Part shown: piece by piece, positions 24,465-37,282 of the stretch | Layout: each line of letters starts with the position of its first letter | Numbering within the stretch: position 1 is the first letter of the stretch | NCBI GenBank assembly: GCA_914767715.1 | Contig: OU612066.1 | Span: 3,851,001 to 3,911,000, forward strand | From: Membranipora membranacea | Lineage: Eukaryota > Bryozoa > Gymnolaemata > Cheilostomatida > Membraniporidae | DNA length: 60,000 nucleotides | Reading direction: 5' to 3' | Position numbers and translations under genes: made by a program | The notes under the pieces: generated by a model | Told to the model about the DNA's origin: nothing | What the model saw: the letters and a program-made list of their open reading frames with translations, nothing else | Databases searched by the model: none

Positions 24465-25699
24465 AACTAACTACACCTCAATCGATCAGGTCTGCTCACT
24501 GATATAACAACAACATCAGCTCAGACAGAATCACGACATCAGATCATACATCAGAGCTAAGTCACACAAGAAAGAAATTGGAATTCAAGTAGAAGGCTGG
24601 AGTGCTCAGGTAATTATTGTAGAATAATAAATCAGAAATTGATTATGTTTACCAAGCCTTGTTGACCAGTACCTATCCATGTCAGTAAGACGGCAAATTA
24701 TACATTCCAAAATAAATATAATGTATCAGACTTTAATGAGAACGGTGTCTAGGATATTAATTTTCCATCGTTAATAAGCAATGCACAAAGGAAAAACAAT
24801 CAGCCGAGAGGGCATGGAAAAGTGTACGCGTAGTGATGAAGGATGATATGCATGAAAGTGAGCCCTTATTTGCAGCACGCATACAATCATGACCAGAAAT
24901 AAAAGCAAATGTACATTAGTTGAAAATTAAAAAGCCGTACACGACTTACCATATTAGAGTTGTATCGCACAGTACGAATAGAATGTCTAAGTTAACATAA
25001 ATAGATCAGTTTCTCATCTGCCACTACTACTACTATTTCCTGATAAGTCAGACCAGTGAGTGAAGGGAATGATAAAGCACAACATCACTAAATGTAACTT
25101 TGCCTAAGATATCAACTTTGGCTAAACATAAACACAGACCAGCTTAGATTACATATGTATAGCTGTTATAGCTGGGACAGCAAAGTAATTGCAGTTTAAG
25201 TTGACACCTCGGGCCATGTTGATCATAAATGTATTGGACCACCATATTTAATTAGGCAATTTTTCAACATGACTTTGAAGGATTATCAACAGAACAAAAA
25301 GGCACAGTTTTTGACCAGCTTAGTGTTTTGTTGCAGTATCAAATGTTTCACTTTATTGCTTAATATAATCAACAAAATCACATAACCCTGATCAGTAGCC
25401 ATAATTGATCAAATCACCAATGTTTAACCCTGACAAAAAGATGAGAATAAGATTCATTAAAAGATTAAACATTAATTTTAAGTTTGTCATCACATAGTGA
25501 TTCTGTGTATAAAAATAGCCAAATGAAGATTAATTCAAAACGGCCGATAGACGACTACATTGCATTGATGTGCTTTCAAGGTTCTAAGAGATTTCGTAAT
25601 CATTGTAACTGATAGTTTATAATCAATGAACTTTAGAAGTGAGTAAGTTTAGATTTTGGCGCATACTGTCGGGTTGTGTATCTTACCCCCTCACGAAGC
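24465..25699. other. Spacer between CNBD-like gene and AUH gene
   Basis: AT-rich, with no exon recognised. It should hold the promoter and any 5' untranslated exon of the CNBD-like gene and the 3' untranslated region of AUH, both on the minus strand. No definite signal was identified. Confidence 0.45.
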
Positions 25700-28600
25700 T
25701 CATTCACCTTTGAACTGAGGTTTTCTCTTCTCCCTAAAGGCAGTCAATCCCTCCATTCTATCCTTAGTAGGAATAGTCTAAAATACAGCATGAAACAAAA
25801 AGTTAACCTGGTGAGACAATAGATTGATTTGGCATTCATCAGGCTCCAAGCAAATAGATGATTTATTTTGATGATCAGTCATAAAATAAAAAAAAGTATT
25901 TCTTGTACCCATCCAACAATTATAAAAAAAAGTGCAAGTAAGGATCATGTAAAACTCTCACGGAGGCATAGCACAGTTGTTCTATCGTCAGTCCAGTGGC
26001 TAAATCCACATCATTGCCTGTATTTATAGCCATCTTTGCTGCTCTCAGCGCTATTGGTCCCTGAAACAAACAATATGTTTTAAACAAATTAAACAAACAA
26101 ATTTGACAAGGCATAAGGATTTATCCCCTTTAAATCAATGAGAGCATGATTCCTCAATATCCATGCATATCTTATAAAAAATAAAGAAATACGGTAATTT
26201 ATCAAAATCTTGTCTCTTTTAGGCACATGAGAAGAAAAGAAGCAATGAAATCATACATCAACTGGAGGCATTTATAGCACATTTTGTTGTGTATGTCAGT
26301 TTTATGTTTTCTGAGGCTTGTAGAAGAAAATCGTAGAGCTCACATTTGGTACTATTTCCTGAGCTAAGAGTAGAGCTCTCTGATAAGCAGCGTCTCCAGC
26401 CTCGTTCTGAGCTACGCAGTGATTCACTATCCCCATCTCTTCGGCAACTTTACCATTCACAAGTCGTCCTGAATAGATAAGTAGTCAGTTAGCTGGGGAA
26501 GGGTGAGCTTGGGTCTCTATATCAATAATAAATTTCTTGCCAAACCTATCAACTATTAATTCTGTGTGGAAGACAACTCAAACCCAAATCCAGGTTCACC
26601 ATACATTAAAATGTCAGGCTAACATCTTTTAAGGGTGTAGCATATTGTGGCATCTACATGTTTGTGGGAGACCTGGACCATTGCCACTGTTGGGAGTGTT
26701 CCTATATTCCAACATGTTTCAGCAAACGATAAAGTGCCTTACCAGTGAATATCATCTCTTTAGCCTTAGAAGGACCAATAAGCCTTGTTAGATTCTGAGT
26801 ACCACCCCCACCTGGTATGATGGCTAGCTTAGCCTCAGCTAACCCTATTCTAGCATCATCAGCTACAACGGTAAAATAAACACAGCACTATTTTTACAGA
26901 AACAAACTGAGTTAGCTGAGAAGCAGTCGGTGAGTTGCCAGGTAGCCAGAACACCTCTTAAAACAAAATAGTTCATATATGATATCTGAGCAAATTACAT
27001 AACCTAGACCATAACCTACATAGAAATAGGTTTTGGTCTAACACAGGTCACCAACTATTACCAAAAAATATTCATCTTGCATGGAGCGAAGAATCATAAG
27101 ATATTTATCTCACAGAATTTCACTTAAATAGGGCAGCATGGAAGAAGTCAAAGTGGATTGGTAAGCCAAAAACTCAATCAAGCAAGTACTCACAAGCTAT
27201 TCTCATATCACAAGTAAGGGCTACCTCTAGACCGCCCCCTACTGCAGGTCCATCTATTGCACAGATTGTAGGTACAGGCAACTGTTGACATCCTACTAAT
27301 ATACGCCTCAGACCAGCCAGAAAGGGGCCTACTTCTGACGGGGCCATTTTAGCTCTTTCTTTCAAGTCAGCACCTGAAGAGAAAGTGAAAATGAACTTAA
27401 GCCAGTAACAAATATATAAAGCCATTAAAATTTTGAATTATTAATCAGTGGATACTCCAACCATTAACCTAGGAAAGGCCAGTGGCGTTGGTTAGACAAT
27501 TAGGGTTGATGAGATTTCACTACTTGCAGAGAGAGGACAACTTTTAATTCCGAAGTAGTTTTGGCTTCGCATACTTATTGGAGTTTTCAAAGTAGCACTT
27601 CAAACATGGGACAAAAACAGGCAAAGATCTGCAGAGCGTTACAGAGGTCACCAAGAAGGGACCCATTCTGTGTTCTCTACTCGTAGTTTAAGGATTGTTC
27701 ACTCACTAACATAAATGTAGATTGGGATGTACCATGACTAGATAAACAAGTAGACTTATTGCTATTGAGCAGTATAACGTATGTACGGCTCATTTACCAG
27801 CACAGAACATTCCTGGAGCCATACTACGCAGAATCATTACTCTCAGACTAGAATCATGTTTAACACTCTCTACTGCATCATCCATCTAAAACACAGATCA
27901 TGTAGCTATGTAACAGGTAAGGTGTCGTCCATCTCATTTGAATCTAATAATTCAAACTCTGGGCCTTCCGCCAACTCTCATAGAATTTTGATATCACATA
28001 TATAATTCAAACACTGCTTAACAAGAAGCAAATGTTGTGCTCTCCATATGTTTCAACAACGAAGAGTGCATTACTCATGTTGTCCAAATCTCAGTGTATG
28101 AGTGATCTGCTGAGATCATCTTTGGAAGGTTACACGTGATAGTGCTGTATGCCACACAGAAGGGTCTATTATGTCATAATTATGTCGTATCAATCAACAA
28201 GCACTGCTTGCAATATTTTGGCCAAAAGATAAGAACATACACATCTCACACTTATTGCATTTGGTAATCAGTCAGACATAAATTCTGTCATCGGCATTCA
28301 TATTGTAGCAAGTTCAAAGTCTACCTGGCCTATAAAACAACTTACCAATGCCAACAAATTCCTGCTAAAAGCGTTTCTTGATTTTGGCCTGTTGAATCCA
28401 ATGACAACAGTTCCTACAACAATGAGCAGTCATTGGTAAAAAAACTTATGTAACATAGTAAAGTAAGAAAGTGAAAAGGCATGACGGTATGGAAATATGT
28501 GGTTATAAATGAAGACTTGAAGCAGTCAGATTTGAGGACATCTTTACTATTATATAGCTGATCGTTTAGATGTGCGCCACTGAGGCCCACCTCCGTACAT

Positions 28601-28906
28601 CTATGTATGAAGGTCAAAATACCAACCAACCAAGCTAAGTCTGTACAATCATTCCTACATACAAGGTCGCCGGTTTCATATGAATACAGACAGCCTCACT
28701 AAGCCAAAAAAAATTCCTTTTTTGCGATTTCTTTTCACTCAGTTTATCAAGTTACCTTCAAGTGGGCCATCAAGCCTTTCAACCACTAGTTCTGAGGTGT
28801 CTGTTATTTGGAGAGAGGTAGTGCTGCTATAATGGTTCACAGAAGCCAACTTCTTAGCCTGCCTTCCTAACACCCCAGTTAGTAATCTAGCCCTTAGTGT
28901 GATCAT
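25700..28906 (-). CDS. AUH: Methylglutaconyl-CoA hydratase, mitochondrial (302 aa)
   Basis: Eight exons join in phase: 28906-28756, 28413-28346, 27885-27798, 27373-27194, 26862-26743, 26468-26344, 26060-25962, 25777-25700. The enzyme hydrates 3-methylglutaconyl-CoA in leucine breakdown in mitochondria. The N-terminus ([20 protein letters not shown]) is Arg/Lys-rich without acids, as in a mitochondrial presequence. Crotonase-fold motifs follow in order: [47 protein letters not shown] and the AUH-type ending [11 protein letters not shown]...FKGE. E152 and E172 occupy the conserved acidic active-site positions. The human protein is 339 aa. A start at 28906 is favoured because a probable acceptor (TTATTTCAG) lies 8 bases upstream, implying a 5' untranslated exon. 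The Lys-rich arm used for RNA binding in human AUH is poor in Lys here ([20 protein letters not shown]). Confidence 0.95.
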
Positions 28907-30104
28907 CTTCTCCTGAAATAAAAGGATATTATGGTTTTTACAGCTAACTAAAAATAATAGCAACTCTATCCTTTACAACTTTCGGCTGTCAATTCAATGA
29001 ACAAGGACATATGGACGATACTTGTCCCAAAAAAACCTTTCTAGATCCAAAAAGTGTCTGTTACACTGATTAATGGCCTCTCTTTTGTCCCTCATAACAA
29101 AGTAATTCCTGAAACAATGCGGCATCCCTTTACCGTTAGGCTGTCTTCAAATAAATCAGTGTTAGAAGATCTAGGTGGGATTAGGAGCTGATGAAAATAC
29201 ACAAGCACTAGGGCTATGAGGTGTGAGCCAGTCAGAAATATCAATGAAATTGGTTAAACTTCCCTATAGAATATCTCTATCAATTTTCTATTTGGTTGAG
29301 AGTCAGATATGAGATCCGAAACGTTTAAATCTTACAAGAAAACATTGCTTGTACAGAAAAAGCTACCATCTACATTACTCAATGTTTGTGTCCTCGTCAG
29401 TAATACTACTCTGAAAATTCTTTGCGATACAGCCTTGGAAGCAATCAAGTGAACAATAAATATTTGATATGTTGACATATTTGTTTGTCTCACAAAATTC
29501 TGAACAAGAAAGAAGCACCATGATGCCCGGCTGCCGGCTGTTCAACCTAGGCCTCGGTCTTTTTAGAGCAATGATAAGTAGATGAGCCCACAAGTCTGTT
29601 AGCTCAGACCAACGTTTGACATAAAGCCTGTAAATGGCCCAACGACCAGCCAGGTGAAATCACCAACAATTTTAGTGAGACCCAAAAATTACTTCTAGAT
29701 GGTTATAATTCCTTTATTATTGCATCAAGAAACCAGAGCTTCTTTCTCATGTTTTTTGACACCAGTTAAAATCATGAGTGTATATTTATATGTGTATATG
29801 TATATAGTTACATATATAGACATAATTGGCCATATCATTCTTTCATTCCTCTCCGCGTCCTTTTTTAGTGAAACTACCAGCTGAAGTGAATACAAACTCA
29901 TGATAATGCCCATGCTCTCGATAAGATAGTGTCATCCATATCCATGACAAATAGGAATCCCCTCACGCCCTATACCCACGCTTTCTGACTATTTATATCA
30001 ATGAGCAAACACACATGGGAGGGGGCTACAGTGTTTTTTAGTTTAATATCGCGAGGTCTTGACTATAATAATGAATGGTGTACGAGTACTTTTGACTCAT
30101 GTCA

Positions 30105-30171
30105 TGCCTGTCTTGACAAGCTTTGTTGCCCCCCCCCCCCCCCCTACAAAGCATGTCAAGACAGGCTGTAT
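30105..30171. repeat. Inverted repeat with a poly-C loop
   Basis: The arms gcctgtcttgacaagctttg and its complement (caaagcatgtcaagacaggc) flank 16 consecutive C (30129-30144). The same outer motif, agcctgtcttgaca or its complement, recurs at 50083-50100 and 51185-51200. Confidence 0.75.
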
Positions 30172-30242
30172 CTTGACTCTTAGTGACATTTTGTTGATTA
30201 GTGGCTATGTTTTAATCATTGTGCAATCCAGTCCGATCCTTG

Positions 30243-30264
30243 ATATATATATATATATATATAT
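30243..30264. repeat. (AT)n microsatellite
   Basis: About eleven uninterrupted AT dinucleotides. Confidence 0.9.
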
Positions 30265-30540
30265 CACTTATATATTCATTGGATGTGAGTATGTATCTAC
30301 ACACTGCATGGTGTAGGAGTGCCAAAACAAAACTTGAGCTTTGACCCGAGCGTCATCGTCAACACCACAGCAAGGGAATAACTGTCTCTTTCAGTTCAGT
30401 AGTTTCCTTACCTCAGTTTCCTTACCTCAGATGAGGTAGCACATCCTATTGATTTGTCGAAGAAATCGGTTTAGGGATGCCTCTAAATGTTAGGACCAGG
30501 GTTTAGACCAGGGAATGTGGTTTTAACAGCATGGCGCTGT

Positions 30541-31014
30541 TTAGGGTTGGGCGGTTTTCTGCCCTCTCATCTCACGGATTGTCCGAGGCAGGAAACTGGC
30601 GTGGTAAACACTTTTGTTTGTGGCCACAGAGTTAGGTTCACCTCTGGCGGCTGCTCTGGTGGTCATTGTAGCGTTTTCCCTGTCTTCGGTGATTTCATCG
30701 TATGCTTTAGAGAGAGCATGGTGTTGGTTCTCGTTCTGAAGAACTCTGGTGAGCAGACACAGCCGATGATTTTTCCGCCTTTCTTCCAGCGACCCAATTT
30801 CTAGCTGATTCCTGGCTTCGGTCACACTCGTACCACGGCCCTTCAGGTTACCTATGAATCTGATGGCGTCATTTTGCACCAATTCTATCTTCTGTGCTGT
30901 TGTTTTGGTGGATGGGTCCCATACTGTGTCTGCGAATTCGAGGATTGGCCTACAGTTAATTATGAGCATATTGTCCAGGGTGGAAAGTAGCATTCTATCA
31001 CTATGATATGCCAC
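30541..31014 (-). mobile_element. C-terminal fragment of a non-LTR retrotransposon reverse transcriptase
   Basis: An open minus-strand frame reads RPILEFADTVWDPSTKTTAQ, then KIELVQNDAIRFIGN, LEIGSLEERRKNHRLCLL and HASFLPRTIREMR, ending at a stop. The pattern R-P-x-L-E-[YF]-A-x-x-V-W-[DN]-P ... K-[IL]-E-x-[VI]-Q is the hallmark of the region after the reverse transcriptase core in CR1/Jockey-type LINEs. The frame is open for 157 codons, so this copy is fairly young, but the core is missing, consistent with 5' truncation. Confidence 0.85.
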
Positions 31015-32093
31015 AGCTATCTATTATATGCCAACAATGGGGGCAAGTCAAACATTACCAGGGTTCCATAATTTGGAGTAGGGAGTTGTCCTGTGTGTCT
31101 GCAGCACTACACCTGAAGCGAATGAGCATACATGTAATAAGGCTGATAATTAATATATACAAGGCCATTATAACCATCTTTTATTGGTGGCATACCTATA
31201 TATTAGTACCCCTTTACTTTCTTACAATTGTGTCTAGTCTGCTTTCTCTCAAACCACTCAATAGTAGTCAAACTACTTTATTCTCCTTTCTGCAAAACGA
31301 ATACTATTCAGATACATTGATAAAGTGAAACAGCATTTCTCTCTACAGAAGCAAAACAATCCGAGGTAGGTGATTGGTACGGCAGACGAGCTGCGCCATG
31401 TGGTAAAAATAATTCGGAATGGCGCAGCTCGGCTACATGCAATTTACATGTGGCGCAGCTCGGCTAGAGGCAATTTATGTGTGGCGCAGCTCGGCTAGTT
31501 TCAAATTTTGAAGCCATGAGAACACAACTCATGAATTTGATAGTCTGTCACTACTCAGTCGGAAAAAGTTAGAGTCAACTTGGGTTTTGGAGGTATGATT
31601 GTTAACAACTAAGTCTGCACCATCTTGATAGCGGTCCAACCACACTGATCACGTGATATACTATTGCATGTATATCTCTGATCGATAGAGAGTGAATTAA
31701 TTCACTTAGCTTGAGTGCAGCTGAAATTCAGTATTTAGGAGACGTATGGATGATTACCCAAACTTTTGGATATACACTTATCATTTTCTCATTCTTTGTT
31801 AAAATATTCTAATTTATATTTAGAAAATCTGATATCACCTTTAAACAGTTTTAGAAGAGCATTTAGCACATGTTTTTGACAAGAAAAGTGACATCGAAAC
31901 TGTGTATTGCTAGCCTAAGCCCAGAAGAGAGAACTAATAATGCAGAGCTAGGTAATTCTGTTTCGATCATGTCTGTTTGATAAAATTAAAGTTGTCCTCT
32001 CTTTCAGCCAAATGTAGGTGCTCAATATTTGCGACAGAAGCTCTATCGATCAGAGATACACATACTAATAGTGTAATCTCGAAATCAGTGTGC

Positions 32094-33028
32094 GGTCCAA
32101 CACCTCTATTTATTTCCCCATTGCTTTACATGCAAACTATGTTGACTTATCACCCCAATAGGCCTGCTTCAGGTTCTTTCAATTCTTTAACCATACCACT
32201 CAAAATGATGGTATACTTCTGCTCTTCCATATTTGTGACTATGGGTTGAAAATTCGTTGTCAGAATTCTTCAGTGGCCCCATATGTAAGACCATTGCATT
32301 TATCACACATTTCCGGTCTAATTTTCATTAGCCAAACCGTATGCATTGATCTTCCAAAAATGATTTTGCAAAAAGAAATTTTATAATTTAATTCAATAAA
32401 TTTCCATTGCAAATACACCTGACAATATTAACAGGGTTCAATATCACTGATAGCAGTGCTTTTGAATTGGCTACACCCTCATTTGTCATCAGCATACTAA
32501 TCATTTTATTTTGGAGGATGGGTGCAACAAGTTGACCTTCACCCAATTACAGGTGTATTACCAGCTGAGTCTGATAATGGTCCAACACCTCTATTTATTT
32601 CCCCATTGCTTTACATGCAAACTATGTTGACTTGTCACCTCAATAGGCCTGTTTCAGGTTCTTTCAATTCTTTAACCAGACCACTCAAAATGATGGTATG
32701 CTCCTGGTCTTCCATATTGGTGACTATGGGTTGAAAAACGGTTGTCAGAAATTTTTAGTGGCCTCATATATAAGACCATTGCATTTTGCACACATTTCCG
32801 GTCTAATTTACATGAGCCAATCCGTATGCATTGATCTTCCAAAAATGATTTTGCAAAAAGATTTTCAAACTTTAATTCAATAGATTTCCATTGCAAATAC
32901 ACCAGAAAATATTAACAGGGTTCAATATCACTGATAGCAGTGCTTTTGAATTGGCTACAGCCTCATTTGTCCTCAGCATACTAATCATTTTATTTTGGAG
33001 GATGGGTGAATTACAGGTGTATTACCAA
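32094..33028. repeat. 485-base tandem duplication
   Basis: Bases 32094-32570 and 32579-33028 are two copies in direct orientation, offset by 485. They start ggtccaacacctctatttat and end near gaattacaggtgtattacca. Divergence is modest, and the second copy lacks a short piece at the end. On the minus strand both copies keep TNME(D/E)Q...TIILSG(L/M)VKELKEPE open, between a possible acceptor (CAACCCATAG) and donor (GTGACA or GTGATA). Whether this was ever coding is unclear. Confidence 0.8.
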
Positions 33029-33065
33029 TAGGCCTGACTTTGAGGTTAGAGCATCACTCACTGGC

Positions 33066-33799
33066 CTGAGCACTGAAAGGTGACCTTTTTAATGTTATCA
33101 CTACCAGACATTCGAAACATAGAGCCACCTTAGAAAAGATATATGCAGAGGAGAGGAGTCTGTCAGGTGAACTGTTCTGATTGTCACCAACCAATCTATC
33201 TTACCAAGTCAAGGACCAGCAGGGACTAGCTAGGAGCACTCCTTGATCTTTCACTACAGACAGTTCCTGGACCAATCTGTAGAATCTATGTATGTATGTA
33301 TTTAATTTTTGTCATTGAATCACTCATTGTTACAGTGAATGGGAGTCAAAGAATTGGTGGAATGTTGATGATGATGCAGCAGCACCCTCACTGGCAGACT
33401 ACTATCTTATCTATCTATGACCCAATGGTCCTACTCCAAAATCTGTCTGGGTATGTAGCAATGTTTGGCTTTCACATTACATTCAATTCTTTCATTCAAT
33501 GACCTCTTAGTTCTATCTCTAACCCAGGAATATGAACTTTTTTTCACAGTTGAGCATCTCATTGGGTTTCTGCATTAATTGATCCTATTATAATTTTCCC
33601 TTTCAGAACGGTTGAAGACAAGGTGATGCCAACAAAATTAATGCCAGCCTATGGCCCAGTGGTCTATCATAATATTGTTGGAAATAAAGTCATCTGGATG
33701 ATCAATATGCCGACATGCAACTTGCCGATCAACCATGAGATACGAGTCTGCAACGTAGTGCCACAAAGAAGCCCAGATGACCTCTTTACAGAAGTCTAA
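33066..33799 (+). CDS. Unrecognised three-exon coding candidate inside the inverted-repeat element
   Basis: Three plus-strand segments join in phase. The first is about 33070-33166 (VITTRHSKHRATLEKIYAEE, donor TCAG|GTGAAC). The second is 33336-33450 (acceptor TCATTGTTACAG, donor CTGG|GTATGT), encoding QRIGGMLMMMQQHPHWQTTI. The third is 33607-33799 (acceptor TTTCCCTTTCAG), encoding MPTKLMPAYGPVVYHNIVGN, then VIWMINMPTCNLPINHEIRV and ending DDLFTEV with TAA. The phases and splice signals agree, which supports coding. No family is recognised, the 5' end was not found, and the first exon's upstream boundary is uncertain. The stop lies at the start of a motif (ctaactccttggtctta) that recurs at about 35007, so the 3' end may derive from a repeat. 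Confidence 0.4.
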
Positions 33800-34496
33800 C
33801 TCCTCGGTCTTAGTATCTATTGATTTTTTTGATTGCTTGTGGGTCAGGTTATCAGTTTAGACCTCAAGCAGTCAAGCACATTTGAATTGTAAATGCCCAA
33901 AGTGCCACTGATAAGCTGATTCAAATCAATCGTGAGTTCTAATAGACAACAAATACATCGGTGAACTGACTTGACAACTGTAATCTGTAAGTGGGTACCA
34001 AATTATTATCAAAGTTTTCTCTCTGGTCAGATTTTTATTTTTTCTTCTTACATACTATGTTTGTTTGTTGTTGAGGAGCTGACATAACTGGTTCCTTTAT
34101 TTCTTTTTTCGTTATTTGTTTTGTGTAACGTAATTTAAGCACAATAATAATTATACTATGCCTAAGAAAGTTCACTTGACGCATTTTTGTGACAGCTGTA
34201 TTACCATCTATATTCATGCAGGGATGATATGACTTGGCTGTTTAGTCTGCAGAATAACGCATAGATAGATGAGAATTTTGTCAACAGTGACGGAAAATTC
34301 ATTGAATAACAAACAGCTTAGGTGCCCTACTTAGGTCTCGTTCCCAAATCACTCTCTCATAGATAGAACTATACCTATGCATTCTGAGTAAACGATTTGT
34401 GCACGAATTGTCTAATTCAGCTAAATGACCAGACTACCTTGGGAGGAGGATTGATTTTAGTTGAGAGGACAACTCATATGTCTGATACAATCATAC

Positions 34497-34545
34497 CAGG
34501 GAGTTAGGGACAAATGTTATATTTTGTCCCCAACTCCTTGATCAT
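34497..34545. repeat. Short inverted repeat
   Basis: The sequence gggagttagggacaaa pairs with tttgtccccaactcc across a short loop. A related inverted repeat occurs at 51125-51180. Confidence 0.65.
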
Positions 34546-35662
34546 ACATACTCCCTGATATCTTTTGTTCACCCAAGGACTTACTATCACTCTCCAAAGT
34601 TGGAGTAAGGATATGCGTTTGGTTTGACCCAAAAAAGTTGGATCAATGTGACTACGAGCCAGAATACCTGTGGCCGTTATACATATTATATTCAATGTAC
34701 CTAAAAATAAATATCATCAGCACAAAACACTGTGAATCATTTGATCTGGTTATTATTGATAGATTTAAGCAGAGTATAGCAGGGTGCGAGGACTGCCTTA
34801 CGCAATGAACCTTCTTCTCAGTTCTCTGGGGCCTGCACCCAGTGACCAAGCACCCTGATGAAGTTTGTTCATCAAATTGATACCGCAAAAACTCCCTAGG
34901 TATCACTATTAACAGTTGTTCATACGAAAATACTTTTACTTGGCGAAGTCTCAGCATCTTAAATCCGGCTAAGTGAACCAGCCACTGTCTTACCAAGAAG
35001 TTCCCTCTAACTCCTTGGTCTTACCAATGCAATCCTGATACATGTTGAGGTTTATACGGGATCAAAGATTGAGTCAGTCTATTGATGATTGCATATGATT
35101 CCTATGGCTTATCTCTGGTTAATCTCTAAAATGCTCCTTCATAATCATACAGGCTGTAAATTAAAAATTGTAAAAATACAAAAATGTTATTTGGACAGAT
35201 TACTGACACATCAATCACAGTCAAACTTTAAACAAAGTAACTTGATGAGCTCTAAAGCCCTCTCTACGCTTGCAGTATATGCCCTACATCTAGCAGACAT
35301 GACTATACACCTTGCATTGTATACACTGTATACACGAGTTACTCCAAAGCCTGGGTTGGTCTGTGACCATTCCTCACTCAGTAGCAGCCTGTAGTACTAG
35401 TACTAGGTAGCCTGTGAGTGTGAGTAGTCACTCTTGATTGATACATCATTCATCAACATCATTACCAACTATCAAAACATTGGGCAGCTCATTGCTTTGT
35501 TTGTGCACCCACACAATAGAGCCCAAACCAACCAAAATAAGAAAATGCAATGATGTGAGTGGTAGAAGCAAGGAGCAACCAGGGAAGCTGATACTCCTTG
35601 GTAGAAGAGAGAAGTAGGTAGTACAACAAGTAGAAGTAGTAAGACAAGTAGCCCTATTATAC

Positions 35663-35736
35663 CCATAGGCATCTGGAGTTACAAGCATGTCCAGTATGGT
35701 TGATACTGGACATGCTTGTAACTCCAGATGCCTATG
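35663..35736. repeat. Near-perfect hairpin, about 34-base arms
   Basis: The arm cataggcatctggagttaca...ccagtat is followed after about 5 bases by its complement. It lies inside the 4.85-kb element. A diverged half is seen at 49185-49220. Confidence 0.85.
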
Positions 35737-36549
35737 ATTATACCCTATTCAAATGATCAACACATCCAATCCAATCATTCCTTCACATGATCGATGATGA
35801 TAATGATACTTAATCACTACCTTAGTAATATAACTTTCATACCTTATTGTGAAGAATACTATACTATACTTACAGCCATATCATAGGTAAGGAAAGTCAA
35901 GCAACTTCTCAAACACTGACTGTGACTCCCTGCTGTGACTGCCACTCCTAGTTCAACTTATGTAAAATAGTCCTCTTGCTTTTTCAGCTACATCTTGAAC
36001 AATAGAGCTGTGATAAATTCCCGCTCCTTTATCAGTTCCGACAGATGAGCAAGTTTTTACAAGTCTATCAATACTGGGAATCATGTGCTCTTGGTAACAA
36101 ATTTTGAAACTAGCCGAGCTGCGCCACACATAAATTGCCTCTAGCCGAGCTGCGCCACATGTAAATTGCCTCTAGCCGAGCTGCGCCATCTGAAATTATT
36201 TTCTCCCCTGGCGCAGCTCGTCTGCCGTAGATTGGGTTATTTGAGTTTTCTTTTGTGTTTGAAGACATTTAAATCATTGAAGCTTCCTCAAGGTGTAGTT
36301 TCAGTTTCAAAATAAAATAACTGTTTGTATCAGAGTTTGGTTTGTATTGCATTCACTGAGTGAAATTCTTGGATATTAGTCACTGAAATATGTTGGTGGT
36401 CTCAGTAACAGTACATTACCATTAGTTTCATGTTCCATTTCATCAACACACATTGGTCCATATTCACAGTCTCTGTAACAGGTCTACTAGTCTAGTACTA
36501 CTCCAAAACCTAAGTAAAGGCCTCTCTCTCACACTCACAGCCTGCAAGG

Positions 36550-36695
36550 CTCCTCCCACAGGTCTACTCCAAAACCTGGGACTTTGGCAATGTTTGACTG
36601 CCCTCCCTGCCCCCCCCCCCCCCTCTGAAAACAATGAATACTCAAGGGGGGCCAGTCAAACATTGCCAAAGTCCCAAGTTTTGGAGTAGACCTGT
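36550..36695. repeat. Inverted repeat with poly-C spacer
   Basis: The arm ggtctactccaaaacctggg...gcaatgtttgactg (36558-36600) is inverted at 36648-36692. The loop includes 14 consecutive C (36610-36623). A single related copy lies at 31044-31085, and partial ones lie near 35338 and 36505. Confidence 0.8.
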
Positions 36696-37282
36696 GGCTC
36701 CTACCCAGTGGACTGGTTTACCTGTTGGGGGTTGGGCATGCAGTGATACCATTGCCCACCAATGGGGGGTTGGGTTGTCAATCAGGTTTCAGGAAGGGCT
36801 GAGCATAAAAGTATCACCTATCTGTATGGTGCATCATCATATGCATCATCTAGAAGCAGCAAGCATGACTGTATACGTTGCCCATGTCCATGACTCCTTG
36901 GATTCCATTCTCTCTGACTAACCTAACAATCCAACAATGGATATGATCAGGACTAATATGCATGGGACAGGGTCTGCGTCCCTGATATAAGCATATACGC
37001 TAGTTGTTTGCAAGGCTATTTCTCAGGTTGTGGAGGCTGGGAGGTGCAGATCTTTATATGTAGCCAAGTCTGCCTGAGGGGTTACCAATTATGAAGTCAG
37101 TGGTTTCTTTCGACCACATACTGCATTTCAGTTTGATACCAATGTATTCAACTACAGTCACTGTAAACTTGTGGAGTTTGTGACGTTGAATAGAGGTAAA
37201 TCTATTGGGCCTGAGAAAATTACTGACCCGTTTATCAAAGCAGCATCAGATATTGAACCCCGATGTCACTTCTATACTAAAT

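Larger units (their letters stand above)
28907..30540. other. Spacer upstream of AUH
   Basis: No exon is recognised. It contains the poly-C hairpin (30105-30171) and an AT dinucleotide run (30243-30264). Confidence 0.45.
31380..36227. mobile_element. 4.85-kb element bounded by long terminal inverted repeats and TA
   Basis: The left end (31380-31515) and the right end (36103-36227) are inverted copies. Both start cggcagacgagctgcgcca, read inwards to an A/T spacer, and then carry three tandem copies of tggcgcagctcggcta separated by about 14 bases (caatttacatg or caatttatgtg). TA lies immediately outside both ends, as expected for a TA target-site duplication. Inside are a 485-bp tandem duplication, a coding candidate at 33066-33799 and a 35663-35736 hairpin. 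No transposase was recognised, so it may be non-autonomous or have captured host sequence. The superfamily is not assigned; a TA duplication fits Tc1/mariner-like and several other groups. Confidence 0.75.

Noticed and set aside
31370-36240. CRISPR-like array from the short repeats at the element ends
   Set aside because: Only three units per end, inverted between ends, in a eukaryotic genome; they are subterminal transposon repeats.
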